64,000 bases of DNA, taken from assembly GCF_030254645.1 (NCBI RefSeq), contig NZ_CP116346.1:2669973-2733972 (forward strand), in the 5' to 3' direction. The position numbers and the translations under genes were made by a program. The notes beneath the pieces were generated by a model. That model was given only the letters and a program-made list of their open reading frames with translations, did no database searches and was not told the origin of the DNA. The DNA is from Paucibacter sediminis (GTDB lineage: Bacteria > Pseudomonadota > Gammaproteobacteria > Burkholderiales > Burkholderiaceae_C). Positions 53,312 to 63,980 of the stretch are shown one piece after another. Each line of letters starts with the position of its first letter. The stretch's first letter is position 1.

Positions 53312-53337
53312 GGACGCCCCGGGGCGTCCACTAGAAT
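53312..53337. promoter_or_regulatory. Palindrome and -10 element in the M23/tyrS divergent region
   Basis: The exact 18-bp palindrome GGACGCCCCGGGGCGTCC (53312-53329) is followed by TAGAAT (53332-53337), a possible -10 for tyrS. No good -35 exists at 16-18 nt. The palindrome could be an operator or simply a stable stem at the 5' end of a divergent transcript. Confidence 0.35.
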
Positions 53338-53482
53338 CTCGTAGCTTTTGCGGCGGTCCCTCACCGGCCCGTCCGCTCACAAAAGGAGCCGCGAGTATAC
53401 CCAGGCGATCGCGGCGTCAACGCCTAGAAAACCCGACAAATCAAGGCTTTACCTCTGCCAAGAGGGGGCCAGAGCATGCCCT

Positions 53483-54763
53483 ATGTCCGAATCCCGAACT
53501 ACGCCGACCGCCACCCCCGCCGCCACTGCCCATGAGGCCAAGGCCGCGCCGCGCTACCCGGTGACGGACAAGGTCGAGGAGGCCCTGCGCATCTCCCTGC
53601 GCGGCTGCGAGGAACTTCTGCCCCAGGCGGACTGGCTGCAGAAGCTGGCCCGCTCGGAAGCCACCGGCCAGCCGCTGCGCATCAAGCTGGGCCTGGATCC
53701 GACGGCGCCCGACATCCACATCGGCCACACCGTGGTGCTCAACAAGATGCGCCAGCTGCAGGACCTGGGGCACCAGGTGATCTTCCTGATCGGCGACTTC
53801 ACCTCCATGATCGGCGACCCCTCGGGTCGCAACAGCACGCGCCCGCCGCTCACCAAGGAGCAGATCAAGGCGAATGCCGAGACCTATTACGCCCAGGCCA
53901 AGCTGGTGCTGGACCCGGCCCGTACCGAGATCCGCTACAACAGCGAGTGGAGCGAGCCGCTGGGCGCCAGCGGCATGATCCAGCTGGCCGCCAAGTACAC
54001 GGTGGCGCGCATGATGGAGCGCGACGACTTCGCCAAGCGCTTCGCCAGCCAGACCCCGATCTCGGTGCACGAGTTCCTCTACCCGCTGATGCAGGGCTAT
54101 GACTCGGTGGCGCTGCGGAGCGATCTGGAGCTGGGTGGCACCGACCAGAAGTTCAATCTCCTGATGGGCCGCCATCTGCAGCAGGAGTATGGCCAGGAGC
54201 CGCAGTGCATCCTGACCATGCCGCTGCTGGAAGGCCTGGACGGCATCGAGAAGATGTCCAAGTCCAAGAACAACTACATCGGTATCACCGAGCCGGCCAA
54301 CAGCATGTTTGCCAAGGTGCTCTCGATCAGCGATGTGCAGATGTGGAAGTGGTTCGACCTACTGTCGTTCCGCTCGATCGAGGAGATCGCCGGCCTGAAG
54401 GCCGAGGTGGCGGCCGGCCGCAACCCCAAGGATGCCAAGGTCCTGCTGGCCAAGGAGATCACCGTGCGCTTCCACAGCGCCGCGGCGGCCGAGGCCGCCG
54501 CGCAGGACTTCAACAACCGCGCCAAGGGCGGCATCCCGGACGACATCCCCGAGCTGGCGCTTGCCGGCGCGCCGCTGGGCATTGCCGCGGTGCTCAAGGC
54601 CGCGGGCCTGGTGGCCTCGGGCAGCGAGGCCGCGCGCATGGTGGAGCAGGGCGGCGTGCGCGTGGACGGCACGGTGATCAGCGACAAGGGGCTGAAGCTC
54701 GAGGCCGGCACGGTGGTGGTGCAGGTGGGCAAACGCAAGTTCGCGCGCGTGACCCTCAGCTAA
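53483..54763 (+). CDS. tyrS: Tyrosyl-tRNA synthetase
   Basis: This 426-residue class I synthetase has the HIGH motif at 79-82 (DIHIGHTVV), KMSKS at 257-261, and a C-terminal S4 RNA-binding domain from about 365. [10 protein letters not shown] and [13 protein letters not shown] place it in the TyrZ-like branch usual in Betaproteobacteria. The N-terminal 22 residues are Thr/Ala-rich and not conserved. The ATG at 53483 is the first good start; a nearby ATG at 53475 is out of frame. Its stop overlaps the stop of the convergent 5'-nucleotidase by four bases. Confidence 0.96.
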   Translation: MSESRTTPTATPAATAHEAKAAPRYPVTDKVEEALRISLRGCEELLPQADWLQKLARSEATGQPLRIKLGLDPTAPDIHIGHTVVLNKMRQLQDLGHQVIFLIGDFTSMIGDPSGRNSTRPPLTKEQIKANAETYYAQAKLVLDPARTEIRYNSEWSEPLGASGMIQLAAKYTVARMMERDDFAKRFASQTPISVHEFLYPLMQGYDSVALRSDLELGGTDQKFNLLMGRHLQQEYGQEPQCILTMPLLEGLDGIEKMSKSKNNYIGITEPANSMFAKVLSISDVQMWKWFDLLSFRSIEEIAGLKAEVAAGRNPKDAKVLLAKEITVRFHSAAAAEAAAQDFNNRAKGGIPDDIPELALAGAPLGIAAVLKAAGLVASGSEAARMVEQGGVRVDGTVISDKGLKLEAGTVVVQVGKRKFARVTLS

Positions 54764-55662
54764 GTTTCATTCTTGACCCCGCTCGCCACGTGCCCCGAGG
54801 GCACGTGGGCGCTGGCGCTGCGGATGTGGCCGGCCTGGTCGTCGAAGAAGAAGTCGGGCTCGAACTCGCGCAGGAATTCACCCTTGTCCAGGCCGCCGAG
54901 GAACATCGCCTCGTCGACCTCGATCTGCCAATCCATCAGGGTGCGGATGGCGCGTTCATGCGCCGGCGCGCTGCGCGCCGTCACCAGGGCGGTGCGCACC
55001 TTCATGCCGCCGCGGGGCTCGCGCTGCAGTCGGTGCAGGGCCTCCAGCACCGGCTTGAAGGGGCCGGCCGGCAGCGGGCGCAGCACATGCTCGCGCTCAT
55101 GCTGCTGGAAGGCGTCCAGCCCCTCGCGCTGGAACACCTGCTCGGCCTCGTCGGAGAACAGCACCGCGTCGCCGTCGAAGGCGATGCGCAGCTCCTTGGG
55201 GTGGGCCTCCGAGGCATGGGCCGAATAGGGCACGACGCGCGCCGCCGCCACGCCCGCCGCCAGGGCTGAACGCACATCCTCCTCGTTGGCCGAGAGAAAT
55301 AGCTGCGCGTTCAGCGGCCGCAGATAGCGCCAGGGGCTCTGGCCGCGCGTGAACACGCCGCGCTGGATGTCCAGCCCATGGGCCTTGGCCGAGCGGAACA
55401 CGCGCATGCCGGAGATCGGGTCGTTGCGCGAGAGCACCACCACCTCCACGCGCTGCGCCGCTTCGCCTTCATTGAAGGCCATCAGCTTGTGCACCAGCGA
55501 AAAGGCCACGCCGGGCTTGGCGGGCAGGTCCAGGCGCAGCTGCTGCAGGGCCATATAGGCGCGGTCGTCGCCGTCCTCGAAGAGCTGGTTCTCCTCTTCG
55601 AAGTCGAACAGGGCGCGCGAGGAGATGGCGACGACGAGTTGTCCGGCAAGGCTCTTGGGCAT
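54760..55662 (-). CDS. 5'-nucleotidase (PF06189 type)
   Basis: This 300-residue cytosolic enzyme matches the bacterial 5'-nucleotidase family related to mammalian cytosolic 5'-nucleotidase I. Typical blocks are [40 protein letters not shown] and [17 protein letters not shown], the last holding the HAD-type Asp pair. The reaction is hydrolysis of nucleoside monophosphates. It follows the AAA ATPase gene by 36 bp on the same strand. The nucleotide preference is unknown. Confidence 0.87.
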   Translation of the reverse strand: MPKSLAGQLVVAISSRALFDFEEENQLFEDGDDRAYMALQQLRLDLPAKPGVAFSLVHKLMAFNEGEAAQRVEVVVLSRNDPISGMRVFRSAKAHGLDIQRGVFTRGQSPWRYLRPLNAQLFLSANEEDVRSALAAGVAAARVVPYSAHASEAHPKELRIAFDGDAVLFSDEAEQVFQREGLDAFQQHEREHVLRPLPAGPFKPVLEALHRLQREPRGGMKVRTALVTARSAPAHERAIRTLMDWQIEVDEAMFLGGLDKGEFLREFEPDFFFDDQAGHIRSASAHVPSGHVASGVKNET

Positions 55663-55698
55663 GCCGGGATCATAGGGGCGGCGCGGCGCTGACTGGCC

Positions 55699-56688
55699 CT
55701 ACTGCATGAAGCCTATCGCGCCGCGCTTCTTGCCCGGGTCGGGCAGGTCCTCGCACAGCAGGGTGCCGCGATGCGCCAGCTTGGCATTGCCGAAGGCGGT
55801 CATCCAGGCGCGCCGCATCTCGCGCGGCGCCAGCTCGGCCATGCGGTCCAGCACCGCGTCGCCGGGCTGCTCGTCGAAGCGCCGGCCCCAGTCATGCTGC
55901 TGGCGGATCGATTGGTACAGGGTCAGCGCGATATGGCGGGCGGCCTCGAAGTCCGGCGCCTCCACCTCGTACACATTCACGCGGTTCAGGATCGGCTCCG
56001 GAATGCCGCGCGCATCGTTGGCGGTGGCCACCCAGATGAGCTGGCTGGCGTCCACCGCCACCTCGGCGAATTCGTCCATGAAGCTGCCCGCGGTGTCGTG
56101 CTCCAAGAGGCTGTAGAGCGAGCCCAGCGGATCGTAGGCGGCCTCGCCGCCGGCCTTGTCGATCTCGTCCACCACCATCACCGGGTTGGCGTAGTCGCCG
56201 TCCACCAGGGCCTCGAAGACCTTGCCGGGGCGCGCGCCTTTCCATTGGCTGGAGGCGCCCGAGAGCACCCAGCCGGCGGTCAGCGAACTCATCGAGATGA
56301 AGCCCATGCCGGTGCCCAGCAGCTGCGCCAGCTGGCGCGCGAAATGCGTCTTGCCGATGCCGGGCGGGCCCAGCAGCAGCAGCGGGGTGATCTCCAGCGG
56401 GTCGCCGCTGTCCTCGCACAGCGCGATCTGGCGCCGCACATCGTCCAGCACGTTCTGGAAATTCGGCAGTTCCTCGTAGAGGTGCTGCATCGCCGGCAGG
56501 CCGGAGGGCTTGACCTGAAAGCGCTGCGGGCCCTTGTCCAGCATGCGCTGGTAGGTGGAGCGCAGCGGCTCATGCTCCTGCTTGGAGAGCTTGCCGAGCT
56601 TCTTCTCGACCTCCTGCACGCTGTAGACGCTGCGCATCTGCGCGATCGGGATGCGCGGACCCAGACAAGCGATGGCGTTTGTGCTCAT
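55699..56688 (-). CDS. Lon-like AAA+ ATPase without protease domain
   Basis: This 329-residue protein carries one AAA+ module. Walker A is GPPGIGKTH at 107-115, Walker B is VMVVDEIDKAGG near 170, and the sensor/Arg-finger region is WVATANDARGIPEPILNRVN. The arrangement resembles the ATPase part of Lon, but neither the Lon N-terminal substrate domain nor the Ser-Lys protease domain is present. AGGAG precedes the ATG at 56688; the upstream frame is unrelated. Such free AAA proteins could act as unfoldases or partners of a separate factor. No such partner is adjacent. Confidence 0.82.
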   Translation of the reverse strand: MSTNAIACLGPRIPIAQMRSVYSVQEVEKKLGKLSKQEHEPLRSTYQRMLDKGPQRFQVKPSGLPAMQHLYEELPNFQNVLDDVRRQIALCEDSGDPLEITPLLLLGPPGIGKTHFARQLAQLLGTGMGFISMSSLTAGWVLSGASSQWKGARPGKVFEALVDGDYANPVMVVDEIDKAGGEAAYDPLGSLYSLLEHDTAGSFMDEFAEVAVDASQLIWVATANDARGIPEPILNRVNVYEVEAPDFEAARHIALTLYQSIRQQHDWGRRFDEQPGDAVLDRMAELAPREMRRAWMTAFGNAKLAHRGTLLCEDLPDPGKKRGAIGFMQ

Positions 56689-56806
56689 GACCCAACTCCT
56701 GAGGCGTGGCATGCGTGTGCCCGCTTCCATTCAAGCAAACTGCGGGCCCGCGTGGTGTTGGAGTAAGCCCCAATTCGTCGATTTGTTCCGGAGCTCGGGC
56801 CGGCGT

Positions 56807-56859
56807 TGCGGCTGAAACAAATGAAACATGGCCGCCCGGCCCTGAAGTGCGGCTGAAAC
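56807..56859. repeat. 12-bp direct repeats TGCGGCTGAAAC
   Basis: Identical copies lie at 56807-56818 and 56848-56859, 41 bp apart (about four helical turns), in the divergent region between the AAA ATPase and the 63-residue protein genes. The same face of the helix would be presented, which suits a regulator binding site. Confidence 0.45.
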
Positions 56860-56921
56860 CCGCGCCCGCGACAGTCTCTCCAACCCGCCACGGTTCTGAG
56901 TGGCAGCAGCAGGAGAGCCCC

Positions 56922-57113
56922 ATGACCGAATTGCCGACCTTCCGCAGCGAGGCCTTTGCCGAAGACCTCGAAGACCTGGGCGAGTGCTACGCCCCCGGTT
57001 CACCCGCCTACCGCAGCGACAGCCAGTGGCAGCGCGTGCTGGCCAGCCTGCCCTTGCTGGCGGTGGCGGCGCAGCTGGTGGCGCAGCTGGCGGACGCCTG
57101 GGTCGGCGCCTGA
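56922..57113 (+). CDS. 63-residue protein of unknown function
   Basis: I do not recognise this family. The first half is acidic (FAEDLEDLGECYAPGSPAYR); the second half, VLASLPLLAVAAQLVAQLAD, is a hydrophobic or amphipathic helix that could touch the membrane. AGGAG lies well placed before the ATG. It sits 82 bp ahead of the two-component system and downstream of the direct repeats, so it may be co-expressed with the response regulator and kinase as a small regulator. Coding status rests on the ribosome-binding site and codon pattern. Confidence 0.6.
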   Translation: MTELPTFRSEAFAEDLEDLGECYAPGSPAYRSDSQWQRVLASLPLLAVAAQLVAQLADAWVGA

Positions 57114-57194
57114 GTGATGGAATCCCTGTTCGCACCGGGCCCGGCCGCTGGCTATCATCCCAGCCGTTCTTCCCCTGGACTTGGAGCCCCGTGC

Positions 57195-57950
57195 ATGAGC
57201 CTCAGCGCAAGCCTTGCCCCCGCCACCGTGCTGGTGGTGGATGACGAGCCGGAGCTGCGCGAGCTGCTGTCCGAGTACCTGGGGCGGCACGGCTTTGCGG
57301 TGCAGGCGGCGGCGGATGCCCAGGCTGCCCGCCAGCTGCTGGCCAGCCAGGCGCTGCCGGCGCTGGCCATCCTGGATGTGAACATGCCGGGCGAGAACGG
57401 CCTCTCGCTGGCGCGCTGGATGCGCGATGCCCACCCCGGCCTGCCGTTCCTGATGCTCACCACCGCGGGCGAGACGGTCGATCGCATCGTCGGCCTGGAG
57501 CTCGGTGCCGACGATTACCTGGCCAAGCCCTGCGAGCTGCGCGAGTTGCTGGCGCGCGTGCGCGCGGTGCTGCGGCGCACCCAGCTGGTGCCGGCTCCGG
57601 CCGCCGCCGCAGCCGCACCAGCCGCTGCGGCCCCCGAGGAGGGCCGGCGCGTGCGCTTTGGCGAGCGCCTGCTGGACCTGGATCAGCGCAAGCTCTTCGC
57701 CGCCGATGGCAGCGAGATCGAGATCACCGCGGCCGAATACGACCTGCTGCTCTTGTTCGCCCGCCACCCGAACCGGCCGCTGAACCGCGACCAGATCATG
57801 GAGCAGGCGCACAACCGCGGCTGGGATGTGTTTGACCGCTCCATCGACCTGCGCGTGATGCGCTTGCGGCGCAAGATCGAGCGCAACCCCGACAAGCCCG
57901 AGCTGATCAAGACGGTACGCAACGTGGGTTATGTGTTCGTGCCGCAATGA
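57195..57950 (+). CDS. OmpR-family response regulator
   Basis: This 251-residue regulator has a receiver domain (10-125; acidic pocket VVDDE, phospho-acceptor Asp61 in ILDVNMPGENG, Lys in YLAKPCELREL), an Ala/Pro linker (about 138-155) and a winged-helix DNA-binding domain (EITAAEYDLLLLFARHPNRP; RSIDLRVMRLRRKIE). The ATG at 57195 overlies no strong ribosome-binding site, but earlier codons do not match the family. The stop overlaps the kinase start (ATGA), so it is the cognate regulator of that hybrid kinase. Confidence 0.95.
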   Translation: MSLSASLAPATVLVVDDEPELRELLSEYLGRHGFAVQAAADAQAARQLLASQALPALAILDVNMPGENGLSLARWMRDAHPGLPFLMLTTAGETVDRIVGLELGADDYLAKPCELRELLARVRAVLRRTQLVPAPAAAAAAPAAAAPEEGRRVRFGERLLDLDQRKLFAADGSEIEITAAEYDLLLLFARHPNRPLNRDQIMEQAHNRGWDVFDRSIDLRVMRLRRKIERNPDKPELIKTVRNVGYVFVPQ

Positions 57951-60811
57951 CTGAGCGCGGCACCGAGCGCGACGGTGTGGAACTGGTGCTGCGTGCCACG
58001 CGGCGCCAGCTCTGGCTGTTGCTGGTGCCCATGCTGCTGTTGCTGGCGGTGCTGTCGGTGCTGGAGTTCCAGCAGCGCGTGCGCGATGCCGAGAGCCAGC
58101 TGCTGCGCCGCGCCCAGGAGCGCGCCCAGGAGCTGGAGGCGGTGGTGCGCCCTGCCATGGACCATGTGCTGGACCTGCGCCGCATGCTGGAGCTGCGCTG
58201 GAACGAGCCGCCCGACGGCGGGCCGCGCCTGGCGCGCGCGCTGCAGGCGCGCCAGCTGGACGGCGCGGCCGATGGCTGGTCGCTGGACCAGGCGGACGCG
58301 GCCAGCAAGGAGGACTTCGGCCAGTTCTGGTGGGCGCCCCTGGACGGCAGCGCCCCCGATCCCGCCTGGCTGCGGCGCGCCCAGGCCTTTCTTGAGCAGG
58401 CGCGCCTGGCGCATCTGCGCGCGCCCGGCTTCGAGGGCACCTGGTTCGCCGCCGCCGAGGTCAACAGCTCCTTCGGCTATCCCTGGGTGGCCACCGAGCG
58501 CATGCTCAAGTCCATGGGTGAGCGCAGCCTGCGCGCCATCGACAAGCCGCGCCGCGAGGCGGCCGAACGCACGCGCCGCGATCTGGCGCGCGACCCCAAC
58601 GACATCAGTTTCTGGGGCGCACCCTATGTGAGCCAGCTGAACGGCCAGCTGGTGATGTCGCATGGCGGCGTGGCGGTGGTGGACGGCCGCTATGTCGGCG
58701 AGGTCAGCCTGGACTTCCGCCTGGACGAGCTGCAGCGCCGTGCCGAACGCTGGAGTGACGCGGCCGGCCGGGTCTGGATCGTCGACAGCAAACACAATGT
58801 GCTGGCCGACTCGGCCCAGGCCTTGCGCACCCCGGTGGGCGAGGGCCTGGCCGATCTGCCGGTGCGCGTGGCGCTCGAGTCGCGCCTGCCGGCGGGCCTG
58901 GCGCGCAGCGATCTGGATGCCTCGCTGTTCGGGCCCGACGGCGTCCACCATGGCCAGGGCTGGGTGCTGGTGGCGGCGGTGCGCATCGGCTCGCCCTGGC
59001 AGTATGTGTACGCGATGCCGCTCGCGGCGCTGTATGCGCAGATCCTGCCCAGCCTGCTGCCCAATGCCTTGCTGGGCCTGGGCCTGCTGCTGACCTTCGT
59101 GATCGGCCAATGGCTGCTGACGCGCAACTTCGTGCGTCCGGCGGTCAAGGCCCTGGGCTATCTGCGCACGCTCGCGCAGCAGCAGCAACAACAGCGGGAG
59201 GTGCCGGCGCCGCAGCTGGGCAAGCGCTGGCAGGGCTGGGTCGACGCGGTGACCGAGACCTTCCAGCGCCAGCGCGTGCTGCAGGCCAAGGAGCGCCAGA
59301 CCGAGGCGCTCAAGGCCGCCATCATCGACCACGCCATCAACGGCATCGTCTCCACCGACGAGGCCGGCCACATCGTCGAATTCAACCCGGCCGCGCAGCT
59401 CATGTTCGGCCATGCGCGCGAGGCGGTGCTGGGCCGGCCGGTGGGCGAGGTGATCGTGCCCGAGCGCCTGCGCGCCATGCACGACGCCGGCATGGCGCGC
59501 GTCTCGGGCGGAGGCGAGCAGCGCGTGATGGGGCGCCGCGTGCAGCTGCCGGCGCTGCGCGCCGACGGCAGCGAGATCCAGGTGGAGATGGTGCTGTTCC
59601 GCACCGAGCTGGACGGCCTGGTGCACTACACCGCCTCGCTCAGCGACGTCACCGAGCGCCAGCAGGCGGCCGAGCAGATCGAGCGCCAGCGCGATGCGCT
59701 GCGCCAGAGCGAGAAGCTCACCGCCATGGGCAGTCTGCTGGCCGGCGTGGCGCATGAGCTGAACAATCCGCTGGCGATCGTGATGGGCCGCGCCAGCCTG
59801 CTGGAGGAAAAGACCGAGGGCCTGGACCTGCAGCAGGATGCGCAGCGCATCCGCGAGGCCGCTGAGCGCTGCGGCCGCATCGTGCGCACCTTCCTCAATA
59901 TGGCGCGCCAACGCCCCGCCACGCGCGCGCCGGTGCAGGTCAATGACCTGGCACGCGCCGCCGCCGAGATGCTGGGCTACACCTTGCGCAGCCATGGCGT
60001 GGCGGTGCAGCTGCAGCTGGGCGCCGACATGCCCGAGGTCAGCGCCGACGGCGACCTGCTGGGTCAGGTGGTGCTGAACCTGATCGTGAACGCCCAGCAT
60101 GCGCTGGCCGGCGTGAACGGCGCGACCATACGCATCGCCAGCGGCCTGGAGCCACGCCGCGAGGGCCGCGAGCCGCGCGTCTGGCTGCGCGTGGCCGACA
60201 ACGGCCCCGGCGTGCCGGCGGCGCTGCGGCAGAAGATCTTCGACCCCTTCTTCACCACCAAGGCCGAGGGCCTGGGCACGGGCCTGGGCCTGTCGGTCTC
60301 GCGCGCCATCGTGCGCGAGCATGGCGGCGATCTGGCGCTGGAGTCCGGCGAGCAGGGGGGCGCCAGCTTCCGGCTCAGCCTGCCGGTCAGCGGCGAGGCC
60401 GCCGCGCCCAGCTCCGCCATGCCCCTGGACGCGCTGGACGGCCTGGCCAAGGCACGCGTGCTGGTGGTGGACGATGAGGTCGAGATCGGCGAGCTGCTGC
60501 GCGCGATGCTGGAGTCGGCCGGTTACGAGGTGGCGAATGCCGACTCCGGCCTGGTGGCGCTGGAACTGCTGGCCGAGGCGCGCTTCGATGCCATCGTCAG
60601 CGATCTGCGCATGCCGGGCATGGATGGCGCGGCGCTGTGGCGCGAGGTGCGCGAGCGCCACCCGGCGCTGGCGCGCCGCATGCTGTTCGTCACCGGCGAC
60701 ACGCTCTCGGCCGGCGCCAGCCAGTTCCTCGACCAGACCGGCTGCGCAAGGCTGGAGAAACCCTTCGCCAAGGCCGAGCTGCTGGCGGCCCTGGAAGCGG
60801 TGCTGAGCTGA
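57947..60811 (+). CDS. Hybrid sensor histidine kinase (periplasmic sensor, PAS, REC)
   Basis: This 954-residue inner-membrane kinase has TM1 at about 22-42 and a large periplasmic double-Cache-like domain to about 355 (ISFWGAPYVSQLNGQLVMSH; GEVSLDFRLDEL). TM2 is near 365-388 and is followed by a Gln-run helix (QQQQQQ), a PAS domain (about 460-580), HisKA with His603 in GVAHELNNPLA, a HATPase domain (DNGPGVP and GTGLGLSVSRAIV), and a C-terminal receiver with Asp886 in AIVSDLRMPGMDG. All phospho-residues are intact. The signal is probably a small extracellular molecule; its identity is unknown. Translational coupling to the OmpR-type regulator is exact. Confidence 0.93.
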   Translation: MTERGTERDGVELVLRATRRQLWLLLVPMLLLLAVLSVLEFQQRVRDAESQLLRRAQERAQELEAVVRPAMDHVLDLRRMLELRWNEPPDGGPRLARALQARQLDGAADGWSLDQADAASKEDFGQFWWAPLDGSAPDPAWLRRAQAFLEQARLAHLRAPGFEGTWFAAAEVNSSFGYPWVATERMLKSMGERSLRAIDKPRREAAERTRRDLARDPNDISFWGAPYVSQLNGQLVMSHGGVAVVDGRYVGEVSLDFRLDELQRRAERWSDAAGRVWIVDSKHNVLADSAQALRTPVGEGLADLPVRVALESRLPAGLARSDLDASLFGPDGVHHGQGWVLVAAVRIGSPWQYVYAMPLAALYAQILPSLLPNALLGLGLLLTFVIGQWLLTRNFVRPAVKALGYLRTLAQQQQQQREVPAPQLGKRWQGWVDAVTETFQRQRVLQAKERQTEALKAAIIDHAINGIVSTDEAGHIVEFNPAAQLMFGHAREAVLGRPVGEVIVPERLRAMHDAGMARVSGGGEQRVMGRRVQLPALRADGSEIQVEMVLFRTELDGLVHYTASLSDVTERQQAAEQIERQRDALRQSEKLTAMGSLLAGVAHELNNPLAIVMGRASLLEEKTEGLDLQQDAQRIREAAERCGRIVRTFLNMARQRPATRAPVQVNDLARAAAEMLGYTLRSHGVAVQLQLGADMPEVSADGDLLGQVVLNLIVNAQHALAGVNGATIRIASGLEPRREGREPRVWLRVADNGPGVPAALRQKIFDPFFTTKAEGLGTGLGLSVSRAIVREHGGDLALESGEQGGASFRLSLPVSGEAAAPSSAMPLDALDGLAKARVLVVDDEVEIGELLRAMLESAGYEVANADSGLVALELLAEARFDAIVSDLRMPGMDGAALWREVRERHPALARRMLFVTGDTLSAGASQFLDQTGCARLEKPFAKAELLAALEAVLS

Positions 60812-61237
60812 TCAGGCCGCCGCCGGCTCGACTTGGCGCGCGGCGCTGATCATGGTGCTGGCCACCAGGCCATACATGCTGATCCAGGCCTCGCGCACCG
60901 GCGCGCTGAACAAGGGCCCGAGGCCTTCATCCAGGGTCTGCAGCAGGGCCGCACCCACCATGTCGTAATGCGTGGCATGCACGCCATAGCCGTAGTGGCG
61001 CTGGCCCAGCTTCTGCAGCACGGGCATGAGGTGCTCGGGCTGGTCCAGCAGGGCCACGGCCGCGCCAATCATCTGCATCAGCTTGTTGCCCTGGGCCTGC
61101 ATGTCGCCGCGGAACATGGTGCGCAGCTCGGGGTTGCGCTCGAACAGGCGTTGGTAGAAGAGGGCGGCGACGCGGTCGGCGATCGGTGCCAGATGGGCGA
61201 AGCTGCTGCGGACGAGCTGGACTTGCTGGGTGTTCAT
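60812..61237 (-). CDS. Single-domain globin
   Basis: This 141-residue haem protein resembles single-domain haemoglobins and flavohaemoglobin globin domains. The proximal His is His81 in LGQRHYGYGVHATHYDMVG, the B10 Tyr is in ALFYQRLFE, and a Gln near E7 lies in MQAQGNKLM. Likely roles are oxygen or nitric oxide binding. AGGAG precedes the ATG at 61237. No reductase domain is fused. It converges with the hybrid kinase with no base between the two stops. A T-rich stretch, TTTGTTTCAG, lies upstream but no known NO-responsive site is evident. Confidence 0.88.
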   Translation of the reverse strand: MNTQQVQLVRSSFAHLAPIADRVAALFYQRLFERNPELRTMFRGDMQAQGNKLMQMIGAAVALLDQPEHLMPVLQKLGQRHYGYGVHATHYDMVGAALLQTLDEGLGPLFSAPVREAWISMYGLVASTMISAARQVEPAAA

Positions 61238-61334
61238 GCGGGACTCCTGGTTGAGGCAGGAGGCCAGTTTCGAAAGCCCAGGTTGCAAACAGACTTCAGC
61301 CGCGATGCGGCTGCGTTGCGTTTGTTTCAGCGCC

Positions 61335-62549
61335 CTATTTGACCCAGGTGTTCAGCTGGATGATGGGCTGCAGCACCGCCAGCACGATGGTCATCACCAC
61401 CCCGCCCATGGCCACGATCAGCAGCGGTTCCAGCAGCGAGGCGGCGGCCATGGCGCGGCGCTTCACCTCGGTGCCCAGCTGGCGCGCGGCGCGCTCCAGC
61501 ATCGCCGGCAGCTGACCGGTCTGTTCGCCCAGGCGCGCAAACATCGCGAGGATGCCGGGGAAGCGCTTCTTGCCCGCCAGCGCCGAAGCCAGCGGCGCAC
61601 CCTCGCGCACCTGCACCAGCGCATCCAGCGCGTCGGCGCGCATGGCGCGGTTGGAGAGCGTCTCGGCCGCCGCCTGCAAGGCCTTCAGGATCGGCACGCC
61701 GGCGCCCGCCAGCATCGCCAGCGTGCCGGCAAAGCGTGCCGCGTTGTAGCCGCGCGCGAGCCGCCCGATCACCGGCAGGCCCAGCGTGGCGGCGTCGAAG
61801 CGTTCGCGGAAGGCCTCGCGTCGCAGCGTCAGCTTGAGCGCCACGCCGGCGCCGACCAGCCCGGCCAGCATGGCCCAGCCCCAGTTGCGCACGAACTCGG
61901 AGATCGCCAGCATCGCCACCGTCAGAAAGGGCAGGCTGCGCTTGGAGCTGGTGAACACGCTGGCCACCTGCGGCACCACATAGGTGACCAGGAAGATCAC
62001 GATGATGACGGCCACCAGCGAGACGATGGCCGGGTAGGCCATCGCGCCGATCAGCTCGCCGCGCAGCGCCTGGCGCTCCTCCAGATCGTCGGCCAGCCGT
62101 TCCAGCACCGGACCCAGGGCGCCGCTCTGCTCGCCCGCCGCAACCACGGCGCGGTAGACATCGTCGAACTCGCGCGGTGCGCTGGCCAGCGCGCGCGCAA
62201 ACGGCGAACCGGCATTCACCTCGGACTTCAGCTGCGCCAGCAACTCCCTCTGGCGCTGGTCTTCGCTCTCGTCGGCCAGGGCCGTGAGGGCGCGCTCCAG
62301 CGGCAGGCCGGCGGCCACCAGGCCGGCCAGCTGGCGCGTCCAGACCGCCAGCGCGGTGGCGCCGAAGACGCGGCTGCTGAAGCGGTTGCTGCCCCCCTCG
62401 GCGCCGTGCTGCTGCACCTGCTGCACGCTCAGCGGCGTGAGCGCCATGCCGCGCAGCTGCGCACGCGCGCTGCGCGGGTTGTCGGCCTCGATGATGCCCT
62501 GGGTGCTGCGGCCCGCGGCGTTGAGCGCTTCGTACTTGTAGGCGGCCAT
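61335..62549 (-). CDS. gspF: Type II secretion inner-membrane protein GspF
   Basis: This 404-residue polytopic protein is the platform of the type II secretion machine. Two homologous T2SSF domains (about 70-195 and 270-395) and three TM helices are seen (SLVAVIIVIFLVTYVVPQVA; WAMLAGLVGAGVALKL; IVAMGGVVMTIVLAVLQPII). The N-terminus YKYEALNAAGRSTQGIIEA is diagnostic. Nine bases separate it from gspE on the same strand; gspD and other components are expected to the right. Confidence 0.95.
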   Translation of the reverse strand: MAAYKYEALNAAGRSTQGIIEADNPRSARAQLRGMALTPLSVQQVQQHGAEGGSNRFSSRVFGATALAVWTRQLAGLVAAGLPLERALTALADESEDQRQRELLAQLKSEVNAGSPFARALASAPREFDDVYRAVVAAGEQSGALGPVLERLADDLEERQALRGELIGAMAYPAIVSLVAVIIVIFLVTYVVPQVASVFTSSKRSLPFLTVAMLAISEFVRNWGWAMLAGLVGAGVALKLTLRREAFRERFDAATLGLPVIGRLARGYNAARFAGTLAMLAGAGVPILKALQAAAETLSNRAMRADALDALVQVREGAPLASALAGKKRFPGILAMFARLGEQTGQLPAMLERAARQLGTEVKRRAMAAASLLEPLLIVAMGGVVMTIVLAVLQPIIQLNTWVK

Positions 62550-62558
62550 GGCTGGGGC

Positions 62559-63980
<1,422 letters not shown>

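Noticed and set aside
53260-53482. T-box or tyrosine riboswitch ahead of tyrS
   Set aside because: No specifier loop, T-box bulge or terminator/antiterminator pair is visible; T-boxes are not expected in Betaproteobacteria. Only a palindrome and a possible -10 are seen.
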